A program made the position numbers and the translations under genes. Shown here piece by piece: positions 24,601 through 35,626 of a DNA stretch of 64,000 nucleotides (positions within the stretch are counted from its first letter, which is position 1; every line of letters begins with the position of its first letter). Origin of the DNA: Clytia hemisphaerica (taxonomy: Eukaryota; Cnidaria; Hydrozoa; Leptothecata; Clytiidae). The notes under the pieces are model-generated. The model had not been told where the DNA came from. It searched no databases and saw nothing but the letters and a program-made list of their open reading frames with translations. The stretch is from NCBI GenBank assembly GCA_902728285.1, contig CACVBU010001199.1:165844-229843 (forward strand). Reading direction: 5' to 3'.

Positions 24601-26742
24601 TCTTGCTGCAAAGGAATTACGAATCTTCAATCTTCAATGTAGCATCAACTGCCAGAAGGAAGTATCTCTTTAGAAAGTCGGCTAGATCAAAAGAGGAACT
24701 ACTGGCAACATGATGTTGTCTGGTATCCTGTGTCGTCTGCTCGGATGGTGTCATTTCCTCTCCTTAATCGCTAGCTAACGTCAATAAATTCTCTACAAGT
24801 GATTCAAAATTTCTTTTCTGTATTTACCAGTTGAGTCAGGATAAGAATTATTGGGCAAAAGAGATTTTTACATTTGAAACCGTGATGAAGCTCTGATGGT
24901 GTTACTTTCTTCTCGCGGTAATATTTCGGTATCCAATTTTCAGCGTAGAATAAACTGTAATTTTCTTTTTGTAATTCTTTGGGCAAACTAATTTTTTGCT
25001 AATTACCTAAATTAAATCCTCACTAAAGTTAGCCTATACTATACGCCACTCGCGTCTTTTCTACGCAATTGACGGGAAAGATCCCGGTTTTTGGTGAGGT
25101 ACTCGCTACACTGAAGTAGAGTACCACTCCAAAGAGTGTACACTTATAATTCGGACCGAACCTCGTTTGTTTTGCTTTTCGACCTTTACCAAAACACAGT
25201 ATTATTAAGAATATTTTCATGAGAAAATGAGCCTCAGATTTGGAGTAGGAAAGTTTTTTCCTTCCTTTGAACTACTAGGAAGAATTACTGAAGAAGTTTA
25301 CTTGAATTGTGAATTACTCAGTGGAATATTCCACAAAGTTTTACTACATCGACATTTTTATCACCCATTACCGCCTTCTTTTTGGTTGAGTAATTGAGGA
25401 GTTTTTTCGAAAAAATTGTTTTCTTCGAATAATTACCTCATTATGTGGTGAAGATCTAGAAATTTGTGAACTACCGCGAGTGCTGACGTAGAGGGCCGTC
25501 TGATAAATTATAATCGAATTATGTATTTTACGGAACGACTTGTAATTATTGCTATTTATAGACATTGAAGCTAGCTAGGAATGGCTAGAGGCGAAACTTT
25601 AACCCTTCTCAGGCAAGAGAAATTGAAGCCACTTATTTCCCATGCAAAACACACATAGAACGCGCCGTAATCATCACGATGGATTATGTCTAGCGGTTCC
25701 TTTGTGGAGGACTACATTTTTTTGAAATCTAGCGATAGATTTTATTTTCAATCCGGCGTTTGTGTAAAAACTACGCGCGGGCGTTCTGGATGGGAAACAA
25801 TTTCCCTTCCAGGAGTCTCGGACGTTTCTCTGGAGTAATTTCCCCGACTACACGTTCCCGACTGTACCTAGACTGTTACTTACGGGCTTGACTTTTTTTA
25901 CCTAATGAATGTTTTTATCGTGTCAATTTAAGTTAAAGGAATTTTATTACCATGGACAAGGTGGACAACCTCCAAATATGATTTTTTAAATGTCGCCAAA
26001 ATATGTGGATTTTTTTCGAGTGTTGTTTCCCTTGCATTTTCTTCTGTGAGAGTTTTTTTTTGTTCCTAATGGGAAAATGATTGTGCTGATAAAACACAAT
26101 GTTCATTTGGAAAAATCTTTTCGATGAGTACCCTCGAACTTGAGGAATTTAGGATAATTTCAAATTCTAGGTGTAACCTATTACCGTTATACATTTTAAG
26201 CGGTGAACTGCATGAATGGTAAAAAAGTATTAATTATCACGCCTCCAAATTACCTTCGAGTAATGACGAAAATTTGTAATTATTTTCTTGTCTCGGAAAG
26301 TCATTAGAAAAAACAAATTATCTTCATCTAATGACCGCACACAGCCTCGTTTGTATGCAATAAACAACTATTCTCTTCCTGTTTTGGATGCTAGAATTTT
26401 TGTCGCGATTTTCTCTTCCGATGATACATGTTTCGGATTTCCACGAAGAATTCTGAAAGAAATCTACACGTCACAATCAGCTCGCTATGGAAGAATATAT
26501 TTCTGAGAGAGGGTTTGAAAATGTTCGCCCCGTCGATTCATCGGGTCCCACACTTTCTTCTCTTGATTGGAACTTAGTCCCAAGAAAGATTTTATATATT
26601 TTTCCCTCAAGAAAATGTTTAAAAACGTACGGACTACCAATTTCTTTAGTATCATTAAGAAATAATAATTAAGTAATATACCTTGTTTTCTGAGCTCCGA
26701 GTCTTGCCATGTGGCGTCTACCAATAGAAATGTTGTATTAAG
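21608..26742. other. EML intron sequence
   Basis: No gene found. About 80 bp at 22625-22705 (CCAAAGTTTGAAAATCAA to GACGTTTTTGCCACC) recur in the same orientation at 59165-59240. Confidence 0.5.
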
Positions 26743-26990
26743 GGGGCGTACGAGAAATTGACCGTTTATACATCAGAATTTCGGTAATGTGTGTACAAAA
26801 TCATTTCGATATTTCGGAATCCTAAAACTGCTTCGGCATCGGAAATAGCCCTTTTTTGTCGAAACCTTGGTAACGAGGAAATTTCATTCTTAAATTTTGA
26901 AATTTTGGCAAAAGAAAAATCAATTGAAACTCCCCTGAATTTTGCAAATCATGATATGATTGTCGGAGATCAGATTCTTCGTACGCCAAT
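26743..26990. repeat. GGCGTACG-ended small element
   Basis: GGGGGCGTACGAGAA at the left is mirrored by TTCGTACGCC near 26978, about 245 bp apart. The interior repeats TTTCGG and GGAAT words. The end resembles that of the CGGTAT element at 18297. Boundaries are approximate. Confidence 0.5.
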
Positions 26991-27017
26991 ACCTTTCCCC
27001 TTTTGAATTGCGCTTTT

Positions 27018-28760
27018 TGGACCTACCTCCGGGTACCCCGGTGGAGGTTCTATAAATTAACCCATGTCCGTTCGTTTGTTCGTTCGTTCGTCCGTCTGTT
27101 ACCAGCTTTTCTCAGGATTGGCTCATTAGTTTTTTCTGATTTTTTGCACAATGATGCAAAATGGCAATACCCAGAACGTGACGGAGCCCGATTTTCGAGA
27201 AAAATTTATTTGGGCAAATCTGGGCCAAAAACTACCTAAAAATAGGGTTTTTTGGACTTTGTGCAAAATCCTGTCATTACTTTTTTCTGATTTTTTGTAC
27301 AAAGATGGAGGGCAAGATTCTCTAAAGAATGGCTGAAGCGGTTTTTACCGGAAAATTCTTATTCGCCTTAAAAAACGGAATTTTTGTATTCTTGGGAAAT
27401 TCCCTTTACCAAATAAGACAATATAACTTTTCTCAAAGTTGACTCATTATTTTTTTCTGATTTTTTGCACAATGATGCAAAATGGCAATGCCTAAAATGC
27501 GACGGGGCCCGATTTTCGAAAAAAAATATATTTGGGCAAATTTGGGCCAAAAACTGCCTAAAAATAGGGTTTTTTGGACTTTGTGCAAAATCCTGTCATT
27601 ACTTTTTTCTGACTTTTTTGTACAAAGATGGAGGGCAAGATTCTCTAAAGAATGGCTGAAGCGGTTTTTACCGGAAAATTCTTATTCGCCTTAAAAAACG
27701 GAATTTTTGTATTCTTGGGAAATTCCCTTTACCAAATAAGACAATATAGCTTTTCTCAAAGTTGACTCATTATTTTTTTCTGATTTTTTGCACAATGATG
27801 CAAAATGGCAATACCCAGAACGTGACGGAGCCCGATTTTCGAGAAAAATTTATTTGGGCAAATCTGGGCCAAAAACTACCTAAAAATAGGGTTTTTGGGA
27901 CTTTGTGCAAAATCCTGTCATTACTTTTTTCTGATTTTTTGTACAAAGATGGAGGGCAAGATTCTCTAAAGAATGGCTGAAGCGGTTTTTACCGGAAAAT
28001 TCTTATTCGCCTTAAAAAACGGAATTTTTGTATTCTTGGGAAATTCCCTTTACCATGCCCCCCCCCCCACACTTTTTTGCTAAGAAAAAAATAATTTAGC
28101 TAACCATGGTGGCGCCTCCTTAGACACTTACTATTTGGCCCCTCCACTTTCAAAATTGATTCGCCGGCCCTGACAAAGATGGAGGGCAAGATTCTCTAAA
28201 GAATGGCTGAAGTGGTTTTTCCCGGAAAATTCTTATTCGCCTTAAAAAACGGATTTTCATATTTTGGGAAATTTCCCTTTAATCAAATAAGAAAATATAG
28301 CTTTTCTCAAAGTTGACTCATTATTTTATTATTTTTTTCTGATTTTTTACACAATGATGCAAAATGCCAATGCCTAAAATGCGACGGAGGCCGATTTTCG
28401 AAAAATATATATTTGGGCAAATTTGGGCCAAAAACTGCCTAAAAATAGGGTTTTTTGGACTTTGTGCAAAATTCTGTCATTATTTTTTTCTGATTTTTTG
28501 CACAATGATGCAAAATGGCAATGCCCAAAATGTGACGGAGCCAGTTTTTGAAGGAAAATTTTTTGGGCAAATTTGGGCCAAAAACAGCTTAAAAGGTTTT
28601 TTGGGCCTGAATGGTTTAAGTGATTTTCGTATTTGGGGAAATTCCTTTTTACCATTACATTATTCAACACACAAGCTTTATTTTTCCATTCTGAATTTTT
28701 GTACAATTGTTGTCACTTTTTTCTTATTTTCATCTGATGTTAATCATTAGGTAGGTCCAT
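27018..28760 (+). mobile_element. GGACCTACC-ended element with tandem array, copy 1
   Basis: The left end TGGACCTACC is followed by the small palindrome TCCGGGTACCCCGG, then TTCG/TCCG microsatellite (27067-27098). The right end is GGTAGGTCCA (28751-28760). Inside are three to four tandem units of about 330 bp reading GACGGAGCCCGATTTTCG, TTTGGGCAAAT and GGGCCAAAAACT. The same family in reverse orientation forms 37293-42864. A C-run and a short unrelated piece (28056-28175) interrupt the array. Lies in the EML intron. Confidence 0.75.
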
Positions 28761-28805
28761 TCAGCATGTTGCTTGTTTATTCTTCATTCTTTTCTCTCCC
28801 TTCAG

Positions 28806-28906
28806 ACGAAAGGTTCGAAATATGTTGGTCATTCGGCTCACGTAACAAACGTTCGATTCACACATGACGATAAACGCTTAGTCAGCACTGGAGGTGACGA
28901 CTCCTG
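28806..28906 (+). CDS. EML: EML exon n-1
   Basis: Acceptor CCTTCAG ends at 28805 and donor GTAAGT starts at 28907. Encodes TKGSKYVGHSAHVTNVRFT and then DDKRLVSTGGDDS, a complete WD-blade loop with the family H-x-x-H-V-T-N-V pattern. Ends with two bases of a Cys codon. Confidence 0.96.
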
Positions 28907-29237
28907 GTAAGTAAACTGAATTTCGATTTGCTTTTTTTAATGGACGTCGTCCGAGTGCTTTGAAGTTTGTTGCCTTTGTAGCCCTGTATCCCTACTATAT
29001 AGGTACTTTAAAGATACGTAAAACATCCAGAACTTTTGATGGATAGACTCATTGAGGGATGGGACCCCTTTTCTTACTATATTCTCTGAATCACAGACCT
29101 CTACAAAAATAACCGCGTAGTTTAAGTAGTAAGAATCCGTTAGTGAATGCCATCAGTCTAAGTCACTATAGAGTTCTGAAAAATTACTGAAATATTTCTG
29201 CAAAATTGCTGATTTTTTTGTGGATTTTTCCTTTCAG

Positions 29238-29262
29238 CGTTTTTGTTTGGAAGTGCGTGTGA
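29238..29262 (+). CDS. EML: EML last coding exon and stop
   Basis: Acceptor TTTCAG ends at 29237. The exon completes the Cys codon and encodes VFVWKCV then TGA at 29260-29262. This is the normal EML end (a hydrophobic-x-W-K/R strand closing the propeller). A candidate poly(A) signal AATAAA lies at 29538-29543. Confidence 0.93.
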
Positions 29263-30206
29263 TCGTGGTTATCGTCACCATGTGATGTAAAGATCATCAA
29301 AGACTCGTATGAAAACTCAACGATTTAAATAATTTATATCTAACACATTCTTAAACTCGCTATCACGCACCAAATTCACTAAACTTGTATGCACATTCTT
29401 TCTTTTTTCAAAATTTGTTATCTGTTTTTCGTTCTTTATAGTTTTTAAACGCGGGGAAATATATAAATCCCGAGTTTACAGCCGTATTGGGCGGTTAACG
29501 GAAGAAATAAGGGTGGTAGAGTTACAAACAAACAATGAATAAATAAGTAAATACCTCCGTCCCGAGCTAAATCCATCCTGCGTCATAAAATATTCCTTGA
29601 GCTTAGTGTCAAAACTGTTGAAAAACATTTTTCATCCGCCTCATTCATGTGATGGATGCTATTTTTTTCTTGCGGAATTGGCCGATAAGAATTTCTTCTT
29701 TTTTGTTTAATTTTTTTTGCACAATATTTTCTTTTGTATAATTAGATGGTAGATTTTTAACATTTATGGAATTTATTATTATGGGATCATTAATTAGGGT
29801 AATCAACAATATATCAAGCAATAATTTTTATTCGTAGCAATTAATCACTAATCGAAATAAATATTATGGAAGCATTTATCTTAAACGAAAAATTGCATTC
29901 TCTGGCAACCGCAGTGAGACTAAATTTTATGATGCCGAGAATATCAGAACCAACCAAAAACAGTCAACCAAAGCATGGTCATCGTTGGATGCTAGTAGGA
30001 AATTTTCAACGAGAATCTCAAAGTTTAGCCTCGCTTCTCTATTTCCCTAGGTTGGTGCTAGTTGCTTAATTAGTCGACCATCATCATCCCAGACATTGTT
30101 CAAACAAATCCAAAATAATCAAAAATTAACATGAATAGATTGTTGTTTTTGAAGAATTATCGATTAAATCATTACTCGATGCAACAATTCGAACATACCA
30201 TATTTT
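29263..30206. other. Convergent intergenic region, EML and SLATT 3' ends
   Basis: Holds both 3' untranslated regions. AATAAA on + at 29538-29543 fits EML. On -, AATAAA at 29832-29827 fits the SLATT gene, about 375 nt past its stop. The 67-codon frame at 29866 has no recognisable content. Confidence 0.6.
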
Positions 30207-30848
30207 TTACTCGTTCCTCAAAAGTTCGATTTTCTCCTCGTCACCTTTGCTTACACCTTGCATAAAGTTTCCAATGGAACCGTATCCAAAATTATCCAAA
30301 GCTCCTACTCTCTGTTTACTTTTGCTTTCGTCACTTATCACCGATGACGTTTGTTCAGAATCTATTTCAACACTTTCCTCGGGAACTGGTCCTTCTTTTT
30401 CATCGATTAAATTATTCAGTTCTGGAGTCATTGTCCAATCGATATCAATGTCAGTTTTGAATCTTTTTGGTAGAAATGGCGCATCAACAATCGCTTTATT
30501 CAAGTCGCGCCATAATTCTTCATATTCAGCTTCTTCTTCACACCTTACCATACGCATCATCAGTTCCTGAAATTCACGCGCCGCGTACGATTGTTGTTGT
30601 CGGCGGTCGGCTGGTCTTAAGAAAGCTTGCACTGCAGATAACATAGTTCCAACTCCCGCGATCCCAGCGACAAAAGTAGTCGGAATGACATGAACCAACG
30701 CCATAAATGTCGTTAAAGATCCGAGAAAGATCAAAGCTAAGCTCATATACATTCCCATAGTGTCCCAGTACTGAGCAGCCTTACCGTGTCCTTTCGCTTT
30801 CGTTTTCGTAGTTTCTAGATACAGTTTCCAATTTTCTCGCATCCCCAT
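30207..30848 (-). CDS. SLATT-like two-helix membrane protein, single exon, 213 aa
   Basis: A complete intronless frame starting ATGGGGATG. Residues 1-30 form a Lys-rich helix (WKLYLETTKTKAKGHGKAA). There are two predicted membrane helices at about 33-54 and 57-78, separated by only a few residues. Next comes FLRPADRRQQQSYAA-REFQEL at 76-96, a charged helix to about 120, and an acidic Ser-rich tail to 213. A short N-terminal helix, tight two-helix hairpin and a following helix of L-x(n)-H/S-Y-A-A-x-x-Y/F-x-x-L type is the layout of SLATT (SMODS and SLOG-associating 2TM effector) proteins. In bacteria these are predicted pore-forming effectors of nucleotide-signal immunity. Function here is unknown; membrane localisation is inferred from sequence. 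Absence of introns contrasts with its neighbours. Start choice between M1 and M3 is open. Confidence 0.75.
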   Translation of the reverse strand: MGMRENWKLYLETTKTKAKGHGKAAQYWDTMGMYMSLALIFLGSLTTFMALVHVIPTTFVAGIAGVGTMLSAVQAFLRPADRRQQQSYAAREFQELMMRMVRCEEEAEYEELWRDLNKAIVDAPFLPKRFKTDIDIDWTMTPELNNLIDEKEGPVPEESVEIDSEQTSSVISDESKSKQRVGALDNFGYGSIGNFMQGVSKGDEEKIELLRNE

Positions 30849-30883
30849 TTTGCATCAAAATAAAAACAGAATTCTCACACAAA

Positions 30884-31102
30884 ATGTATTCAGATTCACT
30901 TGACCTGTTCTCACAAATTTGTGATTTAAAAACTCATGAAAATCATTTCACTTTTCCGATTAAAAATAACAAGATTTTAAAAGTAAATGTTTATCTTCCT
31001 TTTCGCGATCGTTTTAAAGAGAAATCCAAACCGACTCAGCTTAATTTCGGATTTATTTGTCTCATATCCAGTAATGACATGATCCCAAAACAAAACATTT
31101 AG
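30884..31102 (+). CDS. Divergent 72-codon frame of unknown status
   Basis: Starts only 35 bp upstream of the SLATT start codon, on the opposite strand, and encodes MYSDSLDLFSQICDLK and onward to VNVYLPFRDRFKEKSK, ending at a TAG. I recognise no family. Composition is mixed enough to be coding, but this region should also contain the SLATT promoter and 5' UTR, so it may be chance. Confidence 0.2.
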   Translation: MYSDSLDLFSQICDLKTHENHFTFPIKNNKILKVNVYLPFRDRFKEKSKPTQLNFGFICLISSNDMIPKQNI

Positions 31103-31483
31103 ATGATGTTTTTTTACCCTACTTCAAATCTCTGGGTCAAAGCGAGAAAGATTTTGTTCAAAGCACCATCACTTAGGAGAAAATTAGAGCCCTGGACGAG
31201 GCGAGGAGGGGTGGATTTGATCCGACTAATAATGACGGAGAAAGACGTAGGGTTGATTACAATCGGTTTATAATCCGTTCAATATCATGTTTTTTTACAA
31301 ACACTCAATTTTCATTGTTTTTGAAAGTTGTAAGAATAAAAGAAAACTAAGTCCGAAAAATTTCATTTGAGCCAAGATATTCAAAGCAACAACATGAAAT
31401 AAGATGTTATAAAAAGCTATATTTCGTACATCAGCGTATCCCCAGCGTATACATCATTCAGGCAAATCACAACCATGACTACC
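31103..31483. other. Non-coding stretch upstream of the SLATT gene
   Basis: No gene or repeat recognised. Confidence 0.4.
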
Positions 31484-31772
31484 TTAAGGGAACTTATTTT
31501 GGCGGGAACTAATTTTGGCGAATAGTGAATTTTTTTAATTTTGGCGGGAACTAATTTTGGCTAACTAATCTGTTCTATTTTGCCTTATTTTGAGCAATTT
31601 AGATGAATTTTAGGGGTTATTTAGGCAAGGAAACAAAAAATGTAATTTTAGCGGGAACTTATTTTGGCGAGTGAGCAAAATATTTAATTTTGGCGGGAAC
31701 TAAATTTGGCGAATTTCGGCTAAATTCGCCAAATTCGCCGAAATTAGTTCCCGCCAAAATAAGTTCCCTTAA
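31484..31772. mobile_element. piggyBac-like MITE with TTAA duplication
   Basis: TTAA at 31484-31487 and 31769-31772 bounds inverted ends reading GGGAACTTATTTTGGCGGGA on the left, with its mirror image on the right. The word TTTTGGCGGGAACTAATTTT is reiterated inside. TTAA target plus GGG-started ends fits piggyBac. No transposase. Confidence 0.8.
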
Positions 31773-32948
31773 GGTACAAGTTCCAAATATTTTATAGACA
31801 TTTAGACATTGAAAAGTGTGGAAATTTTCGCCATCATCACGTAAAGTCTTAACTTTCTCAAAAATATTAACCAGGAGGATACAAGGATTTTGGAATGAAT
31901 ACGCCTTTTCGACCGTAGCCGCCAATTGCCACGCGGACATTTTTTGTCCGTTTTACCACCCTAATACCGTCCCAGTCTTTTTTCGCACCTAAAGACAATA
32001 GAAAAAAAGTGTAAAAACAGGATTCGATCGAGGTCGAAAAGGTGTATTGAAATCAACATTGAAATTCCAATCGATTTGTCAGTTCTTGTCATAAAATATA
32101 CAACGCTTACAAATTACAAAATTATTTCTAAATTATGAAGATCGATCAGTTTCCTTCCAATCTTCCAAAAACACCTTGTGAATATATTGGAACTGAAAAA
32201 AAATTGTCAAAATTATTTTTTTCCAAATTTTCCAAATAAAATTCAATTTAACCTAAACAGAAATTTACAAGAACAAAATAATGAAAAATAAAAATAATTT
32301 CACTATTAAAACACATCTACCCTAATAAAAAAATTAGCAAAAAAAACTAACGGTCTTCGCATTTAGATTTCTAATAATTTCGTAATTTTGTCTCTACTTG
32401 TTTACAATAAGTAACACCCTACTCTTTTGTATATTTCCCAGCCTTCAAAAGCCACACGATTCTATCTTTTTTTTCTCCAAAATCGAACAATTTTCTAATG
32501 AAAACCATTATGAATGGATAGCTAAATTGGAAAGGAATATGGAAATTTCATCGTGATTCTTTCTAAATATAGCCTTGTTAAAATTTAAGACAGTTGAGAA
32601 ATATGTCCAATAGAAATCTAGCTAAACCTAAAATACAAAAAACTAATAACTGTATTATTTAATAACCGTATATCACTAACTGCTTTTGAAAGCTTTTCCC
32701 AGAATCTACAGATTAACTTAGTTCAGAAATCATAAAAAGCGAAAGAAATGAACGCAGTGTTATACAGTTGAGAGTTAAAGAAAATCAGGCTAGAAAGCTA
32801 TGGTGAAGGTTACGTTTTTTAATAAGGATTCCTTTAAAAATTACGAGAATCGCCGTCCAATCACTTCATAGCATTTCCGCAATCAAAAATTGGAAATGGA
32901 AGTAAAAATCGACGGAACTATAATAAATAAGTGAGCATGTGTGACAAT
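31773..32948. other. Transporter 3' flank
   Basis: AT-rich sequence that should contain the transporter 3' UTR. I saw no clear AATAAA on - close to the stop. No other gene found. Confidence 0.4.
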
Positions 32949-33572
32949 TTATACTTTACTATTGTCCTCTTCCCTGTTCTCGTTGACCGGTTTCGTATTA
33001 TCCACCGGATTCTGAGCGTACAACAAGGTAGCGTAAGAGACGATTGCTATGGCAACGGCCGTTAAAACATTGACGGGGATACCGAACAACATCCAAGATA
33101 AAACAGCTGTGAACATCAACTCTAACGCGCTGGCGAACGTCTTGAGGATGGAGTTAAGAGAGCGGAGGAACATGGCTGTGACGATACCAATGGCAGCATT
33201 ATTGATGATAATTAGAATGACTTTTGGTTGGAGGATGGTCTGCATGGCATCTGGTGTGAAAGCACCCATCAGTTTACCGGTGTACGCCAATACGATGGCA
33301 TTGCAGACAATGGAATCCATATACATGAAGACATTTTGCAACATGAAAGGAACATCCTCTTTATTACCTTTCAACAAGTACTCATTGTAAACACCAGCGA
33401 AACAGGAGCAAAAGATTTGCACCAAAATCAACATGAAATTGAAATTGAGGGCGAAGTTGAACGATGTTGAAGAAGAACCACCGGAGATGTTGAGTTGTTT
33501 GATGATACAACCAAGGGTTAAGAGGATCAACGAAAACCATTGAGTTCGACTCAACTTCTTTTTAAAAACCAC
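32949..33572 (-). CDS. SLC35A-family nucleotide-sugar transporter, exon 5 (last)
   Basis: The acceptor (GATATCCAG on -) lies just right of 33572; the first codon GTG is Val inside the protein, not a start. Residues 134-340 carry VVFKKKLSRTQWFSLILLT, CSCFAGVYNEYLLKG (about 188-202), LQNVFMYMDSIVCNAIVLAY, SILKTFASALELMFTAVLSW and a polar tail. Spaced hydrophobic segments give about six of the usual ten membrane helices. The GVYNE-Y-L-L-K loop and F-K-x-x-L-x-x-x-Q-W are typical of the SLC35A (UDP-galactose, UDP-GlcNAc, CMP-sialate) carriers, which exchange nucleotide sugars for nucleoside monophosphates in the Golgi. Substrate cannot be read from sequence. Confidence 0.93.
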   Translation of the reverse strand: MVFKKKLSRTQWFSLILLTLGCIIKQLNISGGSSSTSFNFALNFNFMLILVQIFCSCFAGVYNEYLLKGNKEDVPFMLQNVFMYMDSIVCNAIVLAYTGKLMGAFTPDAMQTILQPKVILIIINNAAIGIVTAMFLRSLNSILKTFASALELMFTAVLSWMLFGIPVNVLTAVAIAIVSYATLLYAQNPVDNTKPVNENREEDNSKV

Positions 33573-33875
33573 CTGGATATCAAAAATAAAGTGACATTCA
33601 TTAGCTAATTAGAAAATATGGAACTTGGCTAAAGAATACAGTGTTTAGAGAAACCATAACATGTGTAACTAAGTCAAAACAAAACATACATGAAAAAGAC
33701 ACATAAGACACATAAGTGTCGAAATATCGTTACCAAAAATATTTTGTTTTGTTTAGAGAAAGGATACTGAACTGGATGGACAACTCGTTTGGAAAGACTA
33801 CACAACAATACTGTGTTTGAAGGTATGGCAGTGTTCAAAAGCTCAAATGGGAAGCGTCCATGTTCTCCTAGACCT

Positions 33876-34558
33876 ATCTCACGTTCTCTAATTCGACGTT
33901 CTACTTTTCGATATACTCCATTATCATAGTGTGCAGGGGGGGTCAAGGTCCCACCTAAAATTCCAGGTCCCAGCACTTGAGAAACTCCCACCTGATAGTT
34001 GACTTTCCAAGTCCCACCTAAAATAGGGAACTAACGTACATGAAGAATAGAATGATTTTAATTGGCTTTGCAGACTCTTTCGAACTTTCGAATGACTCGT
34101 TTAAAGCATAATTTTTGCCTTATGAAGGCCAAATTTTTTGCATATTTGATTGGCAAACAGTTGGCACTTCGGGCAGTTTGGAATGAAAATTCCAATAAAA
34201 AGTCAGGGGAATTTTCAATGAAAAACAGATTACAGGATTCAAAGACAAATATGTAAAAATCTAAAATTTAAAATAATTTTTCTTTCAAGATTTCCATAAG
34301 AGTCCCACCTAAAGATTTCTAGTCCCACCTCAACCTATTTCCCCCACCTGAAAGTCCAAAATTTCAGACTCCCACCTGGCTGTTTTGGACCCAAAAATCC
34401 AAACCCCCCCCCTGCAGAGTGGGGGGGGTGCACACTATGATTATTCGATATGAAAATCATCGCGGTAACAAGAAACACTCATAAACGACACTCTATTATT
34501 CGATACGGTCCCTTATTCGATGAAATTTCTCGAAAATCGAATTAGAGAGCGCCAACTG
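33876..34558. mobile_element. Pogo/Tigger-like short element, copy 2
   Basis: The right end reads TTAGAGAGCGCCAACTG followed by TA. The left carries TTCTCTAATTCGACGTTCTA with a degraded tip. Subterminal TATTCGATACGGTCCCTTA matches the 16451-19334 element. Split by the insertion at 33925-34439. Intron 4 of the transporter. Confidence 0.7.
33925..34439. mobile_element. CATAGTGTGC-ended element, TCCCACCT phrase-iterated, ATTAT duplication
   Basis: CATAGTGTGCAGGGGGG is mirrored by GTGCACACTATG at the right end. ATTAT flanks both sides (33920-33924, 34440-34444), so the insertion into the pogo-like copy is clear. TCCCACCT or close variants occur about eight times near both ends, set apart by ...AAAATTCCAG-like spacers. 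No gene inside. Confidence 0.8.
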
Positions 34559-34634
34559 TACAATAAAAATCATTTAACAGATTAACCTGTAACCCAAAAA
34601 GAGACAATACTTAAGAATGAAGGAAGGTACTGAC

Positions 34635-34774
34635 CTGGAAGATGACGCCAGTGACTACCACACGAAATTGTAGCAACAAGAAGTAAGATGTTGGATCATA
34701 TGATTGAAGGTTGACGAACGCCAGATTGTTGTATAAACAATATAAAAACGCTGGTACTAAATACCATAACAACA
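34635..34774 (-). CDS. SLC35A-family transporter, exon 4
   Basis: Acceptor TTGAACAG ends at 34775 and donor GTCAGT starts at 34634 (- strand). Two bases complete a split Val codon. Then come 46 codons: LLWYLVPAFLYCLYNNLAF (residues 88-106), LQSYDPTSYFLLLQFR and VVVTGVIFQ. The Y-N-N-L-x-F helix and D-P-x-x-Y-x-L-L-x-x-x-R stretch are family hallmarks. Ends in phase 0, joining to VVFKKK. Confidence 0.95.
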
Positions 34775-34803
34775 CTGTTCAACAAAAAGAAAAGAAAAAC
34801 GTT

Positions 34804-34932
34804 AAAGAATGTTTATTATTTAACTTCACGTTAAATGTTTATTATTTAACTTCACGTTAAATGTTTATTATTTAACTTCACGTTAAATGTTTATTATTTA
34901 ACTTCACGTTAAGTGTTTATTATTTAACTTCA
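34804..34932. repeat. 26-bp minisatellite, 5 copies
   Basis: Near-identical tandem units ATGTTTATTATTTAACTTCA plus CGTTAA in transporter intron 3. Confidence 0.95.
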
Positions 34933-35244
34933 AAAGATGGAGGCTCTCGAGGCTACAAAATACAGGGATACCGGTTATTTTTTCATGAACTACCATAGCG
35001 TTCTGGCCAAAGATTTCTCGAATACCGGTCAAAAATATCCCGACTAGTACCAGTTAACAGGAAATTAAAGAACCAGTGATTTTTAATCTGGACAGGTCTA
35101 GAAGCTAAATAATATAGTATTCATTGATAGGCTAGATGTTCGTGATAAGTGGCCTGTTAGTTTATATAAGTTTATATTATTTTTTGATTTGGTTTCTTTT
35201 CATAAAAAGGTATTACAAAGTCTTTATTTATTGGTGGTAATTAC

Positions 35245-35291
35245 CTCTCGAATATTTGACTGTACCACTGATAACTCCTGAGATACCATCA
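35245..35291 (-). CDS. SLC35A-family transporter, exon 3
   Basis: A 47-nt micro-exon. Acceptor TCCTTCCAG ends at 35292 and donor GTAATT starts at 35244. Encodes the last base of an Asp codon, then DGISGVISGTVKYSR and the first base of a Val codon. Supported by exact phase agreement with both neighbours and by its position in the cytosolic loop before YNNLAF. Confidence 0.88.
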
Positions 35292-35508
35292 CTGGAAGGA
35301 TAAATAAAACATTATTGGTTACAAATAAAAAACGATATAAAAAAAGAGCCTTTGGTATAAGAAACTTATGCTTCTACCTTCTACCTTCTACTTACTGTTG
35401 CAAACCGTTTCAATAAAGAGAAGTATTGGTAAAAAATGTACGAAAAAGAAATACTCTCTTTAAATGAACAATGATCGATAAAAAAGAACAGGTAAAATCG
35501 AAACGTAC

Positions 35509-35626
35509 TCTTTGGCGTAGAGGACAGCTGCGGTTACCATTTTGAGACATTCTGACAACAAGACCAACGTGGTAGGGTTGTAAGGATATTTGTTGTTCTT
35601 ATCTTTCGTTGCTGTTACCAAGATAC
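35509..35626 (-). CDS. SLC35A-family transporter, exon 2
   Basis: Acceptor TTTTGTTCAG ends at 35627 and donor GTACGT starts at 35508. Encodes ILVTATKDKNNKYPYNPTT followed by LVLLSECLKMVTAAVLYAK. The Y-x-P-T-x-x-x-L-x-E-x-x-K pattern is the best-conserved N-terminal signature of SLC35A carriers. Ends with two bases of an Asp codon. Confidence 0.95.

Noticed and set aside
27465-28750. Frames of 60-128 codons in the EML intron
   Set aside because: They follow the 330-bp array units and break at unit variants.
33049-33470. Frames on + opposite the transporter
   Set aside because: Antisense shadows of the well-supported last exon.
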